A program made the position numbers and the translations under genes. From positions 1 to 64,000 of the forward strand of contig CAVQVG010000019.1 of the NCBI GenBank assembly GCA_963717125.1: a DNA stretch of 64,000 nucleotides, in the 5' to 3' direction. Source of the DNA: RYN-230 sp963717125 (GTDB lineage: Bacteria > Actinomycetota > Actinomycetes > Streptosporangiales > Streptosporangiaceae). The notes below the pieces were generated by a model, which was not told the origin of the DNA, searched no databases, and saw only the letters and a list, made by a program, of their open reading frames with translations. Position 1 is the stretch's first letter. Each line of letters begins with the position of its first letter. Shown here one piece after another: positions 7,799 through 15,700 of this stretch.

Positions 7799-8485
7799 AT
7801 GATGGGCCTCGTGGGACGTATGCGTGGCTGGCCCGTGACTCTCGTGGAGCCTGCCCTGCTGGACGAGCCGATCGGGCTGCGCCCGGTGCGCTCCAGGGAC
7901 GCCGGGATCTGGCGGGACGCCCGGGTGCGCAACGCGGGCTGGCTCCGCCCGTGGGAGCCCACCAATCCGGAGACCCCACTGTACCGGTCCACGATCAGCC
8001 CGTACCTGTCCATGGCCCGGACCATGCGCCGGGAGGCCCGGCAGGGCCTGGCGCTGCCCTGGGTGATTACCTACGGTGGCCGGTTCGCCGGGCAGCTCAC
8101 GGTGGGCAGCATCACCTGGGGCTCGGCCCGGTCGGCCCAGGTCGGGTACTGGATCGATGAGGCTTTCGCCGGGCTGAACATAACGCCCACCGCGCTGGCC
8201 ATGGCCCTGGATCACTGCTTCTTCGTGGTCGGGCTGCACCGGGTGGAGGCCAGCATCCGGCCGGAGAACCACGCCAGCCGCCGGGTGGTGGACAAACTCG
8301 GCTTCCGCGAGGAGGGCCTGCGGCGCCGCTACCTGCATATCGACGGGGCGTGGCGGGACCACCTGTGCTACGCCCTGACGGTGGAGGACGCGGCGGGCGG
8401 GCTGCTGCCCCGGTGGCGCAACGCGCTGTCCGCGATCCGCCCGGGGGCCGAGCGCCGCCCAGGCCCGCTTCCCGGGCCGCGGTAG
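7799..8485 (+). CDS. GNAT acetyltransferase, RimJ/RimL-like
   Basis: About 228 residues with the GNAT fold: GLRPVRSRDAGIWRDARVRN at the start, RQGLALPWVITYGGRFAG, GYWIDEAFAGLNITPTALAM (acetyl-CoA-binding region), then HRVEASIRPENHASRRVVDK and LGFREEGLRRRYLHIDG near the end. This is the RimJ/RimL branch, which acetylates N-terminal amino groups of ribosomal or other proteins; the target here is unknown. Starts at 7799, 7802 or 7820 are possible, and homologues usually begin close to GWPVTL. It lies 43 bp after mog and before the SepX/GlpR gene, the usual actinobacterial order. Confidence 0.85.
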   Translation: MMGLVGRMRGWPVTLVEPALLDEPIGLRPVRSRDAGIWRDARVRNAGWLRPWEPTNPETPLYRSTISPYLSMARTMRREARQGLALPWVITYGGRFAGQLTVGSITWGSARSAQVGYWIDEAFAGLNITPTALAMALDHCFFVVGLHRVEASIRPENHASRRVVDKLGFREEGLRRRYLHIDGAWRDHLCYALTVEDAAGGLLPRWRNALSAIRPGAERRPGPLPGPR

Positions 8486-8520
8486 CGCGGCCCGCCCGGC
8501 TCGGGGCCCGGCTCGAGCCA

Positions 8521-8575
8521 GTCCCAGCCGGGTCCCAGCCGGGTCCCACCCCGGTCCCAGCCCGGTCCCAGCCCG
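8521..8575. repeat. Tandem repeat, five 11-bp units
   Basis: Five consecutive 11-bp units of GTCCCAGCCGG or a close variant (third unit GTCCCACCCCG, last two GTCCCAGCCCG) fill the gap after the acetyltransferase gene. The remaining 148 bp up to 8723 shows no reading frame and probably holds the promoter of the next gene. Confidence 0.85.
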
Positions 8576-8723
8576 GCGATCTTACGACACACCGGGTTTA
8601 GTGCTGTTCATCGTCGGCCCTGGCCCCTACCGTGCGTGACGTGAGCAAGCCCGCCACGCGGCTAGTTGCGCCTACCCTCAGGCGGCTCGTTGCCGTGCCA
8701 GGGCACGCTCACGGGGAGGCGCG

Positions 8724-9341
8724 TTGAGCAGCGCGATCCTCTACTTCGCCATCGTCGCCATCTGGGCTGGGATACTCATGCCCCGGTGGCTGCGCCCGTC
8801 CGCGCACCGGCACCGGGCCGACGAAGGGCAGCAGGAGCCGGCCGCGCCAGCGGCCGTGGCGACCTTCGCCCAGCCCGGCCTGGACGCCGAGGACCGCGAA
8901 CACGCGGCGGCCTGGGCCGCCAGGAACGCGGCCGCCCGGCGGGCCAACACCCTCCGCGCCCGGCGGCGCATGCTCACCACGCTCGTGCTGCTCACGCTGG
9001 GCGCGTGCGGCATCGCCGTGACCGGCATCGCCGCGTCGTGGGTCATCGCGCCGCCCGGTCTGCTGCTGGCCGGGTTCCTGCTGCTGCTCCGCGAGGCGGC
9101 CCGCAGCGATGCGGCCCGCGTCCGCCGCCCGGCGCACGAGACCGAGGCCAGGCACCGGCCGCGGCCCGCGGCCCGGGAAGACGAACCGGAGACATTCGAG
9201 CGCATCGCCTCAACCCCCGAGGCGCCGCAACCGGAGGCGGAGCCCGCCGCCACCGCCGAGATCATCGACATCTCCGCCCGGGTCAGCGACCAGGTCTACG
9301 ACCAGTACACCGACGCCGCCGAACGCGCCGTCGGCGACTGA
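8724..9341 (+). CDS. sepX: SepX/GlpR-family septal membrane protein
   Basis: 205 residues. One hydrophobic helix at the very N-terminus (SSAILYFAIVAIWAGILMPR) ends in the family-typical MPRWLR. A charged linker follows, then a double membrane segment at ~90-130 behind ARRRMLTTLVLLTLGACG, and an acidic C-terminal tail. Size, layout and place downstream of galU-moeA-acetyltransferase match SepX of Streptomyces and GlpR of Corynebacterium, membrane partners of the division machinery. TTG start with GGGGAGG about 5 nt upstream. The assignment rests on topology and gene order, since sequence in this family is poorly conserved. Confidence 0.68.
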   Translation: MSSAILYFAIVAIWAGILMPRWLRPSAHRHRADEGQQEPAAPAAVATFAQPGLDAEDREHAAAWAARNAAARRANTLRARRRMLTTLVLLTLGACGIAVTGIAASWVIAPPGLLLAGFLLLLREAARSDAARVRRPAHETEARHRPRPAAREDEPETFERIASTPEAPQPEAEPAATAEIIDISARVSDQVYDQYTDAAERAVGD

Positions 9342-9409
9342 CCCAGCCGTCCGGGACCGGCTCGTCGCGCGCGGAGGTCGCAGAGTTTGCTACGCTGACT
9401 GCCGGTCCA

Positions 9410-9483
9410 GGGGCTGTAGCGCAGTCCGGTAGCGCACCTCGTTCGCATCGAGGGGGTCAGGGGTTCAAATCCCCTCAGCTCCA
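9410..9483 (+). tRNA. tRNA-Ala (anticodon CGC)
   Basis: Acceptor GGGGCTG pairs with CAGCTCC and contains the G3-U70 wobble pair that marks alanine tRNAs. The anticodon stem CCTCG/CGAGG encloses TTCGCAT, anticodon CGC, reading GCG. The T arm is AGGGGTTCAAATCCCCT and the discriminator is A. CCA is not encoded. Its 3' half is duplicated at 12400-12445, so it served as an integration site. Confidence 0.95.
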
Positions 9484-9484
9484 C
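9439..9484 (+). repeat. Attachment-site copy 1 (3' part of tRNA-Ala)
   Basis: The 46 bp from the anticodon stem to one base past the tRNA end are repeated at 12400-12445 with only two substitutions. Such tRNA 3'-end duplications mark the ends of elements integrated by tyrosine recombinases. Confidence 0.85.
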
Positions 9485-9499
9485 TAGGAAACACAGGTC

Positions 9500-9533
9500 A
9501 AGGTCATGATCGCCGGTCGGTGATCATGACCTT
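9500..9533. terminator. Hairpin after tRNA-Ala, 12-bp perfect arms
   Basis: AAGGTCATGATC at 9500-9511 is followed after 10 nt by its exact reverse complement at 9522-9533. It starts 17 nt after the tRNA end. No U tract follows, so it could be a factor-assisted terminator or a processing structure; it also lies inside the island end. Confidence 0.5.
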
Positions 9534-9767
9534 AGGTCATTTGACCGTCACTCGACCGTCGCATGGCGCGGCAACAGACGATCCTGGACGACGCCAAGCG
9601 GCACACATCGGTCCCGGTCGCCTGGGAGACGAGCGTGGCACTTCGCCGCCGCGCCGGAAGAATGCCTCCAGTGAATCGGATCTCCCATGGCGCGGTGGGT
9701 GGCCAAGGGCGTGACTGCACATCGCGAGCTGTTCGAGATGAGCTGGGACAATGACGACCGTGCGACG

Positions 9768-11407
9768 TTAGCCATGCGGTGACGAACCCAGCGTCAAGAA
9801 GTGCTCGCGGTGCAGTTTCCTGAACTCCGGCTCCCGGGCCGGGAGGCCGGTACGTCGGCGCAGTTCCGCCGGATCAGGCAGGAGATGCACATCTTCCCCC
9901 TCATCCAGCTTCCGCTGCCGCCGCCACTCGCAGTCATCAACGAGAGCCCGTACCCGTTCCAGAGCCGCTCCCCCGGCCGCAACCGCTTCAGCCAGGGTCA
10001 GGCCATCCTCGTCGCGTGCAGCGAGCATCCGGTCCACCGCTTGTGCGCGGCTGATCTGGCCGGCCAGGTGTCCCTGATCGGCACCGAGAGGGAGGAAATA
10101 CTGCTCCAGGAGCACGGTGACCGGCTCAGCCTCTGGGAGGCCCATGCCGCGCCGGCGCCGCTCATCCTCGCCGCTGTCCGGCTCGAAACCAGGTTCCCCG
10201 GTAGCTTCCAGCAACTGTTCCGCGGTTCGCACATTCCGTTCGATCACCTCGGCCCGGTGGGCCACCCTGACGATCTCGTCCTCCAGTACTGCCAGCCGCG
10301 CCTCGGAATTGGTGGTCAGGCGGAACTTGCCCGCATCCCCCCAGTCGATGGTGCCCAGGTTGGTGAGCGTTCCCGGCTCCACCTTGCCGACATACTCGAT
10401 CTCGTCCTCGGCTACCTGGCTCCACCAGCGATCCGGCACCGCCGCCAGGTAGGAATGGAAGCCGGCCAGGTCCCGGACTGGCCGCTGCGGCGGGGGCAGG
10501 CATCTGTCCCGCAGCGCCGCCCAGACCGCCGCGGGGTCAGCCACTTTGACCGTGGCCTCGCAGAAGCGATACTCGTCGCCGTCGGCGTTCGCGAAGCGCC
10601 GCCGCGGAGGCCGGGAGAACAGCGCCAGCAGCCGTTCCGGGAACTGATCGCCCTCTCCGGGCGAGACCGGCCCGTGCGGGAACATCGCGCAGGCCTGGCG
10701 GCGGTGGTCGCGTCTCAGGCCGGCCAACCCGCCCAGCGCCCGTAGCCGCGTCCCATCGGGCAGGAAGCGGGCCACTATAAGGTCCAGCCGGTTCGCCGAT
10801 AGCGACAGCAGCCGGTCATGCAGTTCGACGGACGGCGGGCCGCCCACCAGGCTGCGCGCCCGGAGCTGTGACCCCGGCCGGACCCAGGTGACCTCGTAGA
10901 GGTCGGCGGGGACGGTGAGCCACCGGCTCAGCAGGTCACGCTCGTCGGGGCGCAGCAGGTGGCCACGGTCGGCCAGGAACTGCCGAGCGGCGCCACCATC
11001 GAACACCGCGAAGTCCAGGGCCAGCATGCCGGCCTCCGGTGCGCCGATCGCGCACGCCAGTATGCGGTCCATGACCGGCCGCCGCGGGCTGCGCTGGGCG
11101 TACGTGGCGATCATCGCGTACAGCGCCACCGCCCGCTCCGCCAGCGGGTGCGGTGTGGCCCGCTGGTCCGCCCCGAGACAGCATGCCTCGTACTTGCGGC
11201 CGGCGCTGCTAGAGCCGCGATCAGCGCCACGGCGTCCACCGCCGCCCGCAGCGGCACGCTGCCGCGTGGCCCTAATCCACGGTGGGTGAGCAGCCGCGGC
11301 GGAACCCGCAGGTGCGTGACGAGCGCGGCCGCCGTGTCATCGTCGCCAGACCGGAGCGCCGTGGCGAGCGCGCCGAAATCGCTGTGAGCATCTAGCAGTT
11401 TCATCAA
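9768..11407 (-). pseudogene. SEC-C-motif protein gene, frameshifted
   Basis: The longest open part (9768-11129) encodes ~453 residues including FMLALDF-like and RFANADGDEYRFCEATVKV segments; its exact function is unknown. In the same frame, upstream of the first start codon, the translation reads SSAGRKYEACCLGADQRATP, then PHPLAERAVALYAMIATYAQ. This matches the end of a SEC-C zinc motif (normally CPCGSGRKYKACC) and the segment usually after it, but the first two cysteines are replaced. No start codon exists for that stretch. A second frame beginning at 11404-11407 (MKLLDAHSDFGALATALRSG) covers the N-terminal part. I infer one ancestral gene broken by a frameshift at about 11200. Confidence 0.5.
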
Positions 11408-11413
11408 GGCTGA

Positions 11414-11620
11414 TCATTTCATCCCATGCTCCCGGAGGTCAGCCAGAAGCTGACCCGCCACGGTCTCCTCATAAACAGCCCGGCCAGCCGTGTGCATCGC
11501 CGCGCGCAGTCCTGGGTCCCACGGCGGGGGCAATACCGTCGGGGCCGGTCTTGCGGCTTCCGTCGTCTCGTCGTCATCGTCTCGGCTGCCGAGCGTGAGG
11601 CTGAGGCGTGCCTCCGTTCC
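11414..11620 (-). pseudogene. C-terminal gene fragment, family unknown
   Basis: On the minus strand a frame without a usable start runs from an upstream stop at 11621-11623 to TGA at 11414. It ends ...AAMHTAGRAVYEETVAGQLL, then ADLREHGMK. Composition and codon use look coding, and the end is only 7 nt before the start of the SEC-C gene, as in an operon. The 5' part is lost. I do not recognise the family. Confidence 0.35.
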
Positions 11621-11691
11621 TTACGGCCCGTTGGCCACAACCCGGCAATTATGGATGCCAAGGGCGAGCTAGAGAAGAAGCAATGCCCGGC

Positions 11692-12090
11692 CTAAAGCGC
11701 GGTTGCGCTTACGCCGGGCAGGTCCGCGAACCGTGCGTTCGCATCGAAGCTGAGGACGATGCGATCGCTCTGCAAGGCATGCGCGGCGATGATGAGATCA
11801 TGTGCGCCGCGAGGCTTTCCGACCCGGCGGGCGTGCGCGATCAGGCGTGCATGGTAAGAGGCAGTTACTTCGCCGTAGTCAAGCACGTCCACGGACGAGG
11901 TGATGGCGACCAGTGCGCGAGCGCGATCAGCGGCCCGTTCCGGCGTGTCGGCAAGTTCAATGCCAACTCTGTACTCGGCCACGGACACAGCCGCGATTGC
12001 CAAATCGTCGCCATCCAGGGCAGCCCGGTCAACCGTGCCGCGCTCGTACGCAATCAGAACATTGGTATCCAGGATCAGGCGCCTGCCCAC
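11692..12090 (-). CDS. vapC: VapC-type PIN-domain toxin
   Basis: 132 residues with the PIN-domain metal-binding acidic residues spread as expected: D near the start in LILDTNVLIAYERG, E in AAVSVAEYRVGIEL, D in GAHDLIIAAHAL and D in VLSFDANARFADL. VapC proteins are Mg/Mn-dependent ribonucleases that cut tRNA or rRNA when released from antitoxin. The gene overlaps the antitoxin gene by 16 nt, so the pair is translated together. It is located in the tRNA-Ala island. Confidence 0.92.
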   Translation of the reverse strand: MGRRLILDTNVLIAYERGTVDRAALDGDDLAIAAVSVAEYRVGIELADTPERAADRARALVAITSSVDVLDYGEVTASYHARLIAHARRVGKPRGAHDLIIAAHALQSDRIVLSFDANARFADLPGVSATAL

Positions 12091-12332
12091 GGATCATTCC
12101 CCTCACCAGAGATCAGGGCCAGCGCAGCGGCGATGTCTTGGGCGAAACGATCATCGGGCGGCGGGATGTGCTCCAGTGCGGCGCGTAGGTCCGCGCCGGT
12201 ACGGCGCCGGGCGGGTCTCATCTCCGCGACCACGTGGTTCCCGCGAGTGATCGTGACGGTCTCCCCTCGCTCGATCGCGTCGAGCAGGTCCGAGAAATTG
12301 CGTGAGGCTTCGGTCGCGGACATCGTTCGCAT
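12075..12332 (-). CDS. vapB: Phd/YefM-type antitoxin (VapB role)
   Basis: 85 residues. MRTMSATEASRNFSDLLDAI, then ERGETVTITRGNHVVAEMRP is the Phd/YefM DNA-binding fold. The C-terminal part (ALEHIPPPDDRFAQDIAAAL) is the presumed toxin-wrapping arm. It precedes and overlaps vapC. Such antitoxins repress their own operon, helped by the toxin, through palindromes at the promoter; a 23-bp palindrome lies 9 nt before the start codon. Confidence 0.9.
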   Translation of the reverse strand: MRTMSATEASRNFSDLLDAIERGETVTITRGNHVVAEMRPARRRTGADLRAALEHIPPPDDRFAQDIAAALALISGEGNDPWAGA

Positions 12333-12340
12333 GGACCCAA

Positions 12341-12363
12341 TGGTATCTGATTATCAGATACCA
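12341..12363 (-). promoter_or_regulatory. vapBC operator palindrome with embedded -10
   Basis: TGGTATCTGAT, one central base, then ATCAGATACCA: 11-bp perfect arms, ending 9 nt upstream of the vapB ATG. On the minus strand the centre reads GATAAT, a good -10 hexamer, so bound antitoxin would occlude polymerase. The short distance implies a very short leader. Confidence 0.75.
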
Positions 12364-12399
12364 CGGCAGGCATACGAGCGGCCTGAACCAGGGACCCCT

Positions 12400-12445
12400 T
12401 CGTTCGCATCGAGGGGGTCAGGGGATCAAATCCCCTGAGCTCCAC
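12400..12445 (+). repeat. Attachment-site copy 2 (tRNA-Ala 3' end, 44/46 identical)
   Basis: Identical to 9439-9484 except T to A in the T loop and C to G in the acceptor stem. The rest of the tRNA is absent, so this is a junction remnant and no functional gene. Confidence 0.85.
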
Positions 12446-12604
12446 CTCTGGGATCTGGTCTCTGACCAGGTCAGAAGCTCTTTCCTTGAGCCCCCAGCCT
12501 ACTTGCCGGGCTGGGGCTTCCGGCTTGGTCGGGAGGAATTGGGAGATCATCTTCTCCCTGCCTCCCGGTGATGGTGCGTCCTGCTGGCTGTCTCGTGGTG
12601 TCTG

Positions 12605-12691
12605 GCTCCGGTGCTTGCGGGCGTGGAGGCCGCGCATGCCGGGCACCCCGTGGCCCAGGCGATGCTCGGCGAGGATCTCCGGGATGTGCGT
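12605..12691 (-). pseudogene. Tyrosine-recombinase C-terminal remnant
   Basis: The minus strand reads THIPEILAEHRLGHGVPGMR, then GLHARKH. This resembles the C-terminal box of actinobacterial phage integrases (IPEVLQxERLGHxVPGMRGxYxHV), with the RLGH motif intact. The catalytic tyrosine position holds His, and the frame upstream no longer matches. It points toward the att copy 160 bp away, the usual arrangement for an integrase at the end of its element. The rest of 12446-12767 shows no other gene. Confidence 0.5.
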
Positions 12692-12767
12692 TCGGGTCGG
12701 TCCATCGGCCCTCGCGGATCCTGGCCTCCAGGCGCCGCCGCAGCGAATCGAGCGATCCAGAAAAGGA

Positions 12768-15700
12768 TCAGCGAGGCTGAGTGCTGCCAGTAAGGAAATC
12801 GAACAGGTACAGGCCTTCCGGGCAGGCGGCGGCGAGTCCTGCACTACCGAGCCACGAGCAAGCAAGGACACTGCTCTCAACCCGCATCAGCGCCCGCGCC
12901 TGCCAGGTGGTGACGTCCCAGATCTGTGTCGTGAAGTCGAAGCTGCTGGTGGCGAGCCAGCGGCCGTCCGGCGCGACAGCAACAGCCTGAACCGAGCTCT
13001 TGTGGCCGGTCAGCACGGCTCGCTGCCGCCTGGTGACCACGTCCCAGATCCGTGCGGTCCCGTCGCGGCTGCCGGTGGCCAGCCAGCTGCCATCCGGCGC
13101 CACCGCCACCGAGTTCACCCAGTCCTCGTGGCCGGTCAGCACGGCGTGTTCCTGCCAGGTGACCACGTCCCAGATCCGGGTCGTCCCATCTTCCCCACCG
13201 GTGGCCAGCCAGCCGCCGCCGGGCGCTACGGCCACCGTGTATACCGTGCCTTTGTGGCCGTCCAGCACCGCACGCTGCCGGCCGGTCGCTAGGTCCCAGA
13301 TCCGTGCGGTCCCGTCGCGGCTGCCGGTGGCCAGCCAGCTGCCATCCGGCGCCACTGCTATCGCCTCGACACTGCTTTCGTGGCCGGTTAGCATAGCCCG
13401 CTGCTGGGCGGTGACCGCGTCCCAGATCCGCACCGTGTTGTCCGTGCCACCGGTGGCCAGCCACCCGCCCTCCGGTACGACCGCTACGGCAGTCACATAA
13501 CTTTCGTGGCCGGTCAGCACAGCGCGTTCATCCCCGGTGGCCGCGTCCCAGACCCTCGCCGTACCGTCACGGCCGGCCGTGACGAGCCAGCCGCCGCCCG
13601 GCGCGGCGGCTATCTCGCCCGTCCACTCCTTGCGGGGAGTCACGGTGGCGTCCTGATCCCTGCTCACCGCATCCCAGGTCCGCGCCGTCCCGTCGAAGCT
13701 GGCACTCACCAGCCAGCATCCATCCGGAGCTATGGCCACCGCATCCAGGTAGCCGTCATGGCCGGTGAGGACGGCGCGCTCGTGCCCGGTGCTGGCGTCC
13801 CAGATCCGCGCGGTCCTGTCGTCCCCGCCGCTGGCCAGCCAGCTGCCGTCGGGCGCTATTGCCACCGCGTATACCGTGCCTTCATGGCCGGCCAGCACGC
13901 CGCGCTGGTGCCCGGTGACGGCGTCCCAGGTCCGCACCGTGCCGTCCTCAGCCCCGGTGGCCAGCCAGCTGCCGTCGGGCGCTATTGCCACCGCGTATAC
14001 CGTGCCATCGTGGCCGGCCAGCACAGCACGCTCGTGCCCGGTGACGGCGTCCCAGATCCGCGCGGTCCCGTCTTTGCTGCTGGTCGCCAGCCAGCTGCCA
14101 TCCGGTGCGACGGCCACCCCGTGCACCCAGTCCTGGTGGCCAGCCAGCGCGGCGCGTTCCTGCCCCGTGACGGCGTCCCAGACCCGGGCCGTTCCGTCGC
14201 TGCTGGCGGTGGCCAGCCACCCGCCGCCCGGGGCGACCGCCACGGCATTCACCCAGCTTTCATGGCCAGTCAGCACGGCGCGCTGCTGCCCGGACGCCAC
14301 GTCCCAGATCCGCACGGCTCCCTCAACGCCGCCGGTAGCCAGCCAGCTGCCGTCAGGCGCCACAGCCACCGTGATGACGCTCATCTCGTCAGCCAGCACG
14401 GCACGCTGCTCGCCGGTGACGGCGTCCCAGATCCGCGCCGTGTAGTCGAAGCCTCCGGTGACCAGCCAGCTGCCGTCCGGAGCGATCGCCAGCGCGGTCA
14501 CTGGGCCCTCATGGCCCGTCAGGACACGCCGCAGCGCCGAATCGGGCAGATCTGGCAGCGGCCACCGGTTGACAAGCCTAGGCCGCGGGCAAAGGTCCCG
14601 CAGCGCGGCGACCTGCGGGCCCCACTGCGGATCCTCGGCTACCCGGCTGTGCAGGACATCGATGAGCGCCCCGGCCGGCTCAGCGGGCGTCAGCAGATGC
14701 GCGGTGCGCTCCAGCACTGCCTGAAGACGGCCTGTCTCGGGCGTGCCTGCCAGGGCAAGATCAGCCGCAGGAGCGGCGGGCCCGGATGCCAGCAGCCGGG
14801 CCCCGACCCACCGCAGGTCGCTAGCGACCCCAGCGGCCTCCTGGGCCCGGCCCGCGCCCAGCTGGTGCTCGATCAGATGATCGCGCACGTACCGGTCGCC
14901 CGGGCCCAGTGCCCACCACCTCACACCGGCCCGTGCGGGGGAGCCGGTATCGGACGGCTCAGGGGAGGGCAGCGCAGCGGCGACGGCATCCAGCAGCATG
15001 CCGTTCAGCTCAGCGAGGTGCGCGGCCTCGAGTTCGGCGCGCAGGAAGTCGCGGATCACGTCATGCAGCTTTATCCCGCCCGTCGCAGAGCCGTCGGCTG
15101 ATATCAGCGCCAGCTCGTCGAGCCTGGCGCATACCTGTGCGGCCCGGAGTTCGTCGACGCCAGCGGTGGCCTGCCACAAACGGGCGACCAGGCTGAAGGG
15201 CACCGACTCGTTGACGGCGAAGACACTCAGCTCGGCGAAGCGCACGGCTTCCTGCGGGTCCAGTAGGTCAGTGCTGGCACCGATCGTCTCCCGGACCGCC
15301 AGCGCCCGGTCTTCCGGCTGGCCAGCGTCCATGCTCCGTCCGGAGCCGCCGAGAAGGTCGTCGACTGCCGCAGGGCCACCCGCCTGGAGCCGCTGCAGCA
15401 GCTGCGCCGCTGCCACCGGCAGATCCGCGCCAGCCTTCGCGGCGTTCGCGAGGATCTTGTTCGCCAGCCGCAGCAACAGCGGCCACCGCCCGGTTAGGGC
15501 GAGTAGCTGGTCAGTGAGCTGGGCATTCAGTGGCGGCAGCCCGTCCGTCAGCAGGCTGCGTGCCTGTGCCGCGGACATCTGGTCCACTCGCACCGCCGTG
15601 CCCTGCCCGGCTAGCAACTCCGGGATGCGCGTGGTCACCAGCCGCGCGCAGCGCCGCCCGCCGTCAATGAACGGCGCCAGCTGCCCTGGCTCCCACACGT

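Larger units (their letters stand above)
9439..12445. mobile_element. Small genomic island integrated at tRNA-Ala(CGC)
   Basis: About 2.9 kb lie between the tRNA-Ala gene and the 46-bp copy of its 3' end. The content is a frameshifted SEC-C-type gene, a gene-end fragment and a vapBC pair, all on the minus strand. No integrase or excisionase is seen inside. An integrase-like remnant lies just outside, past the right repeat, so several elements may have inserted in tandem here and then decayed. The interval from 9485 to 9767 carries a hairpin and no convincing gene. Confidence 0.7.

Noticed and set aside
9563..9754. 63-codon plus-strand frame after tRNA-Ala (MARQQTILDDAKRHTSV...)
   Set aside because: The start looks protein-like but the second half is not, there is no ribosome-binding site and it lies in a decayed island end; not enough support.
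12218..12880. 220-codon minus-strand frame over the vapB start and att copy
   Set aside because: It reads through the tRNA fragment and into the antitoxin in another frame; only the short integrase-like box within it is credible.
13000..14520. Regular ~126-bp spaced repeats considered as a CRISPR or satellite array
   Set aside because: Period and content fit WD40 codons (about 42 residues each); spacers are not unique and the repeats are translated.
13506..15101. Long plus-strand frame with repeated VPDPRGPV-like units
   Set aside because: The repeats are the antisense image of the WD40 repeats of the STAND gene.
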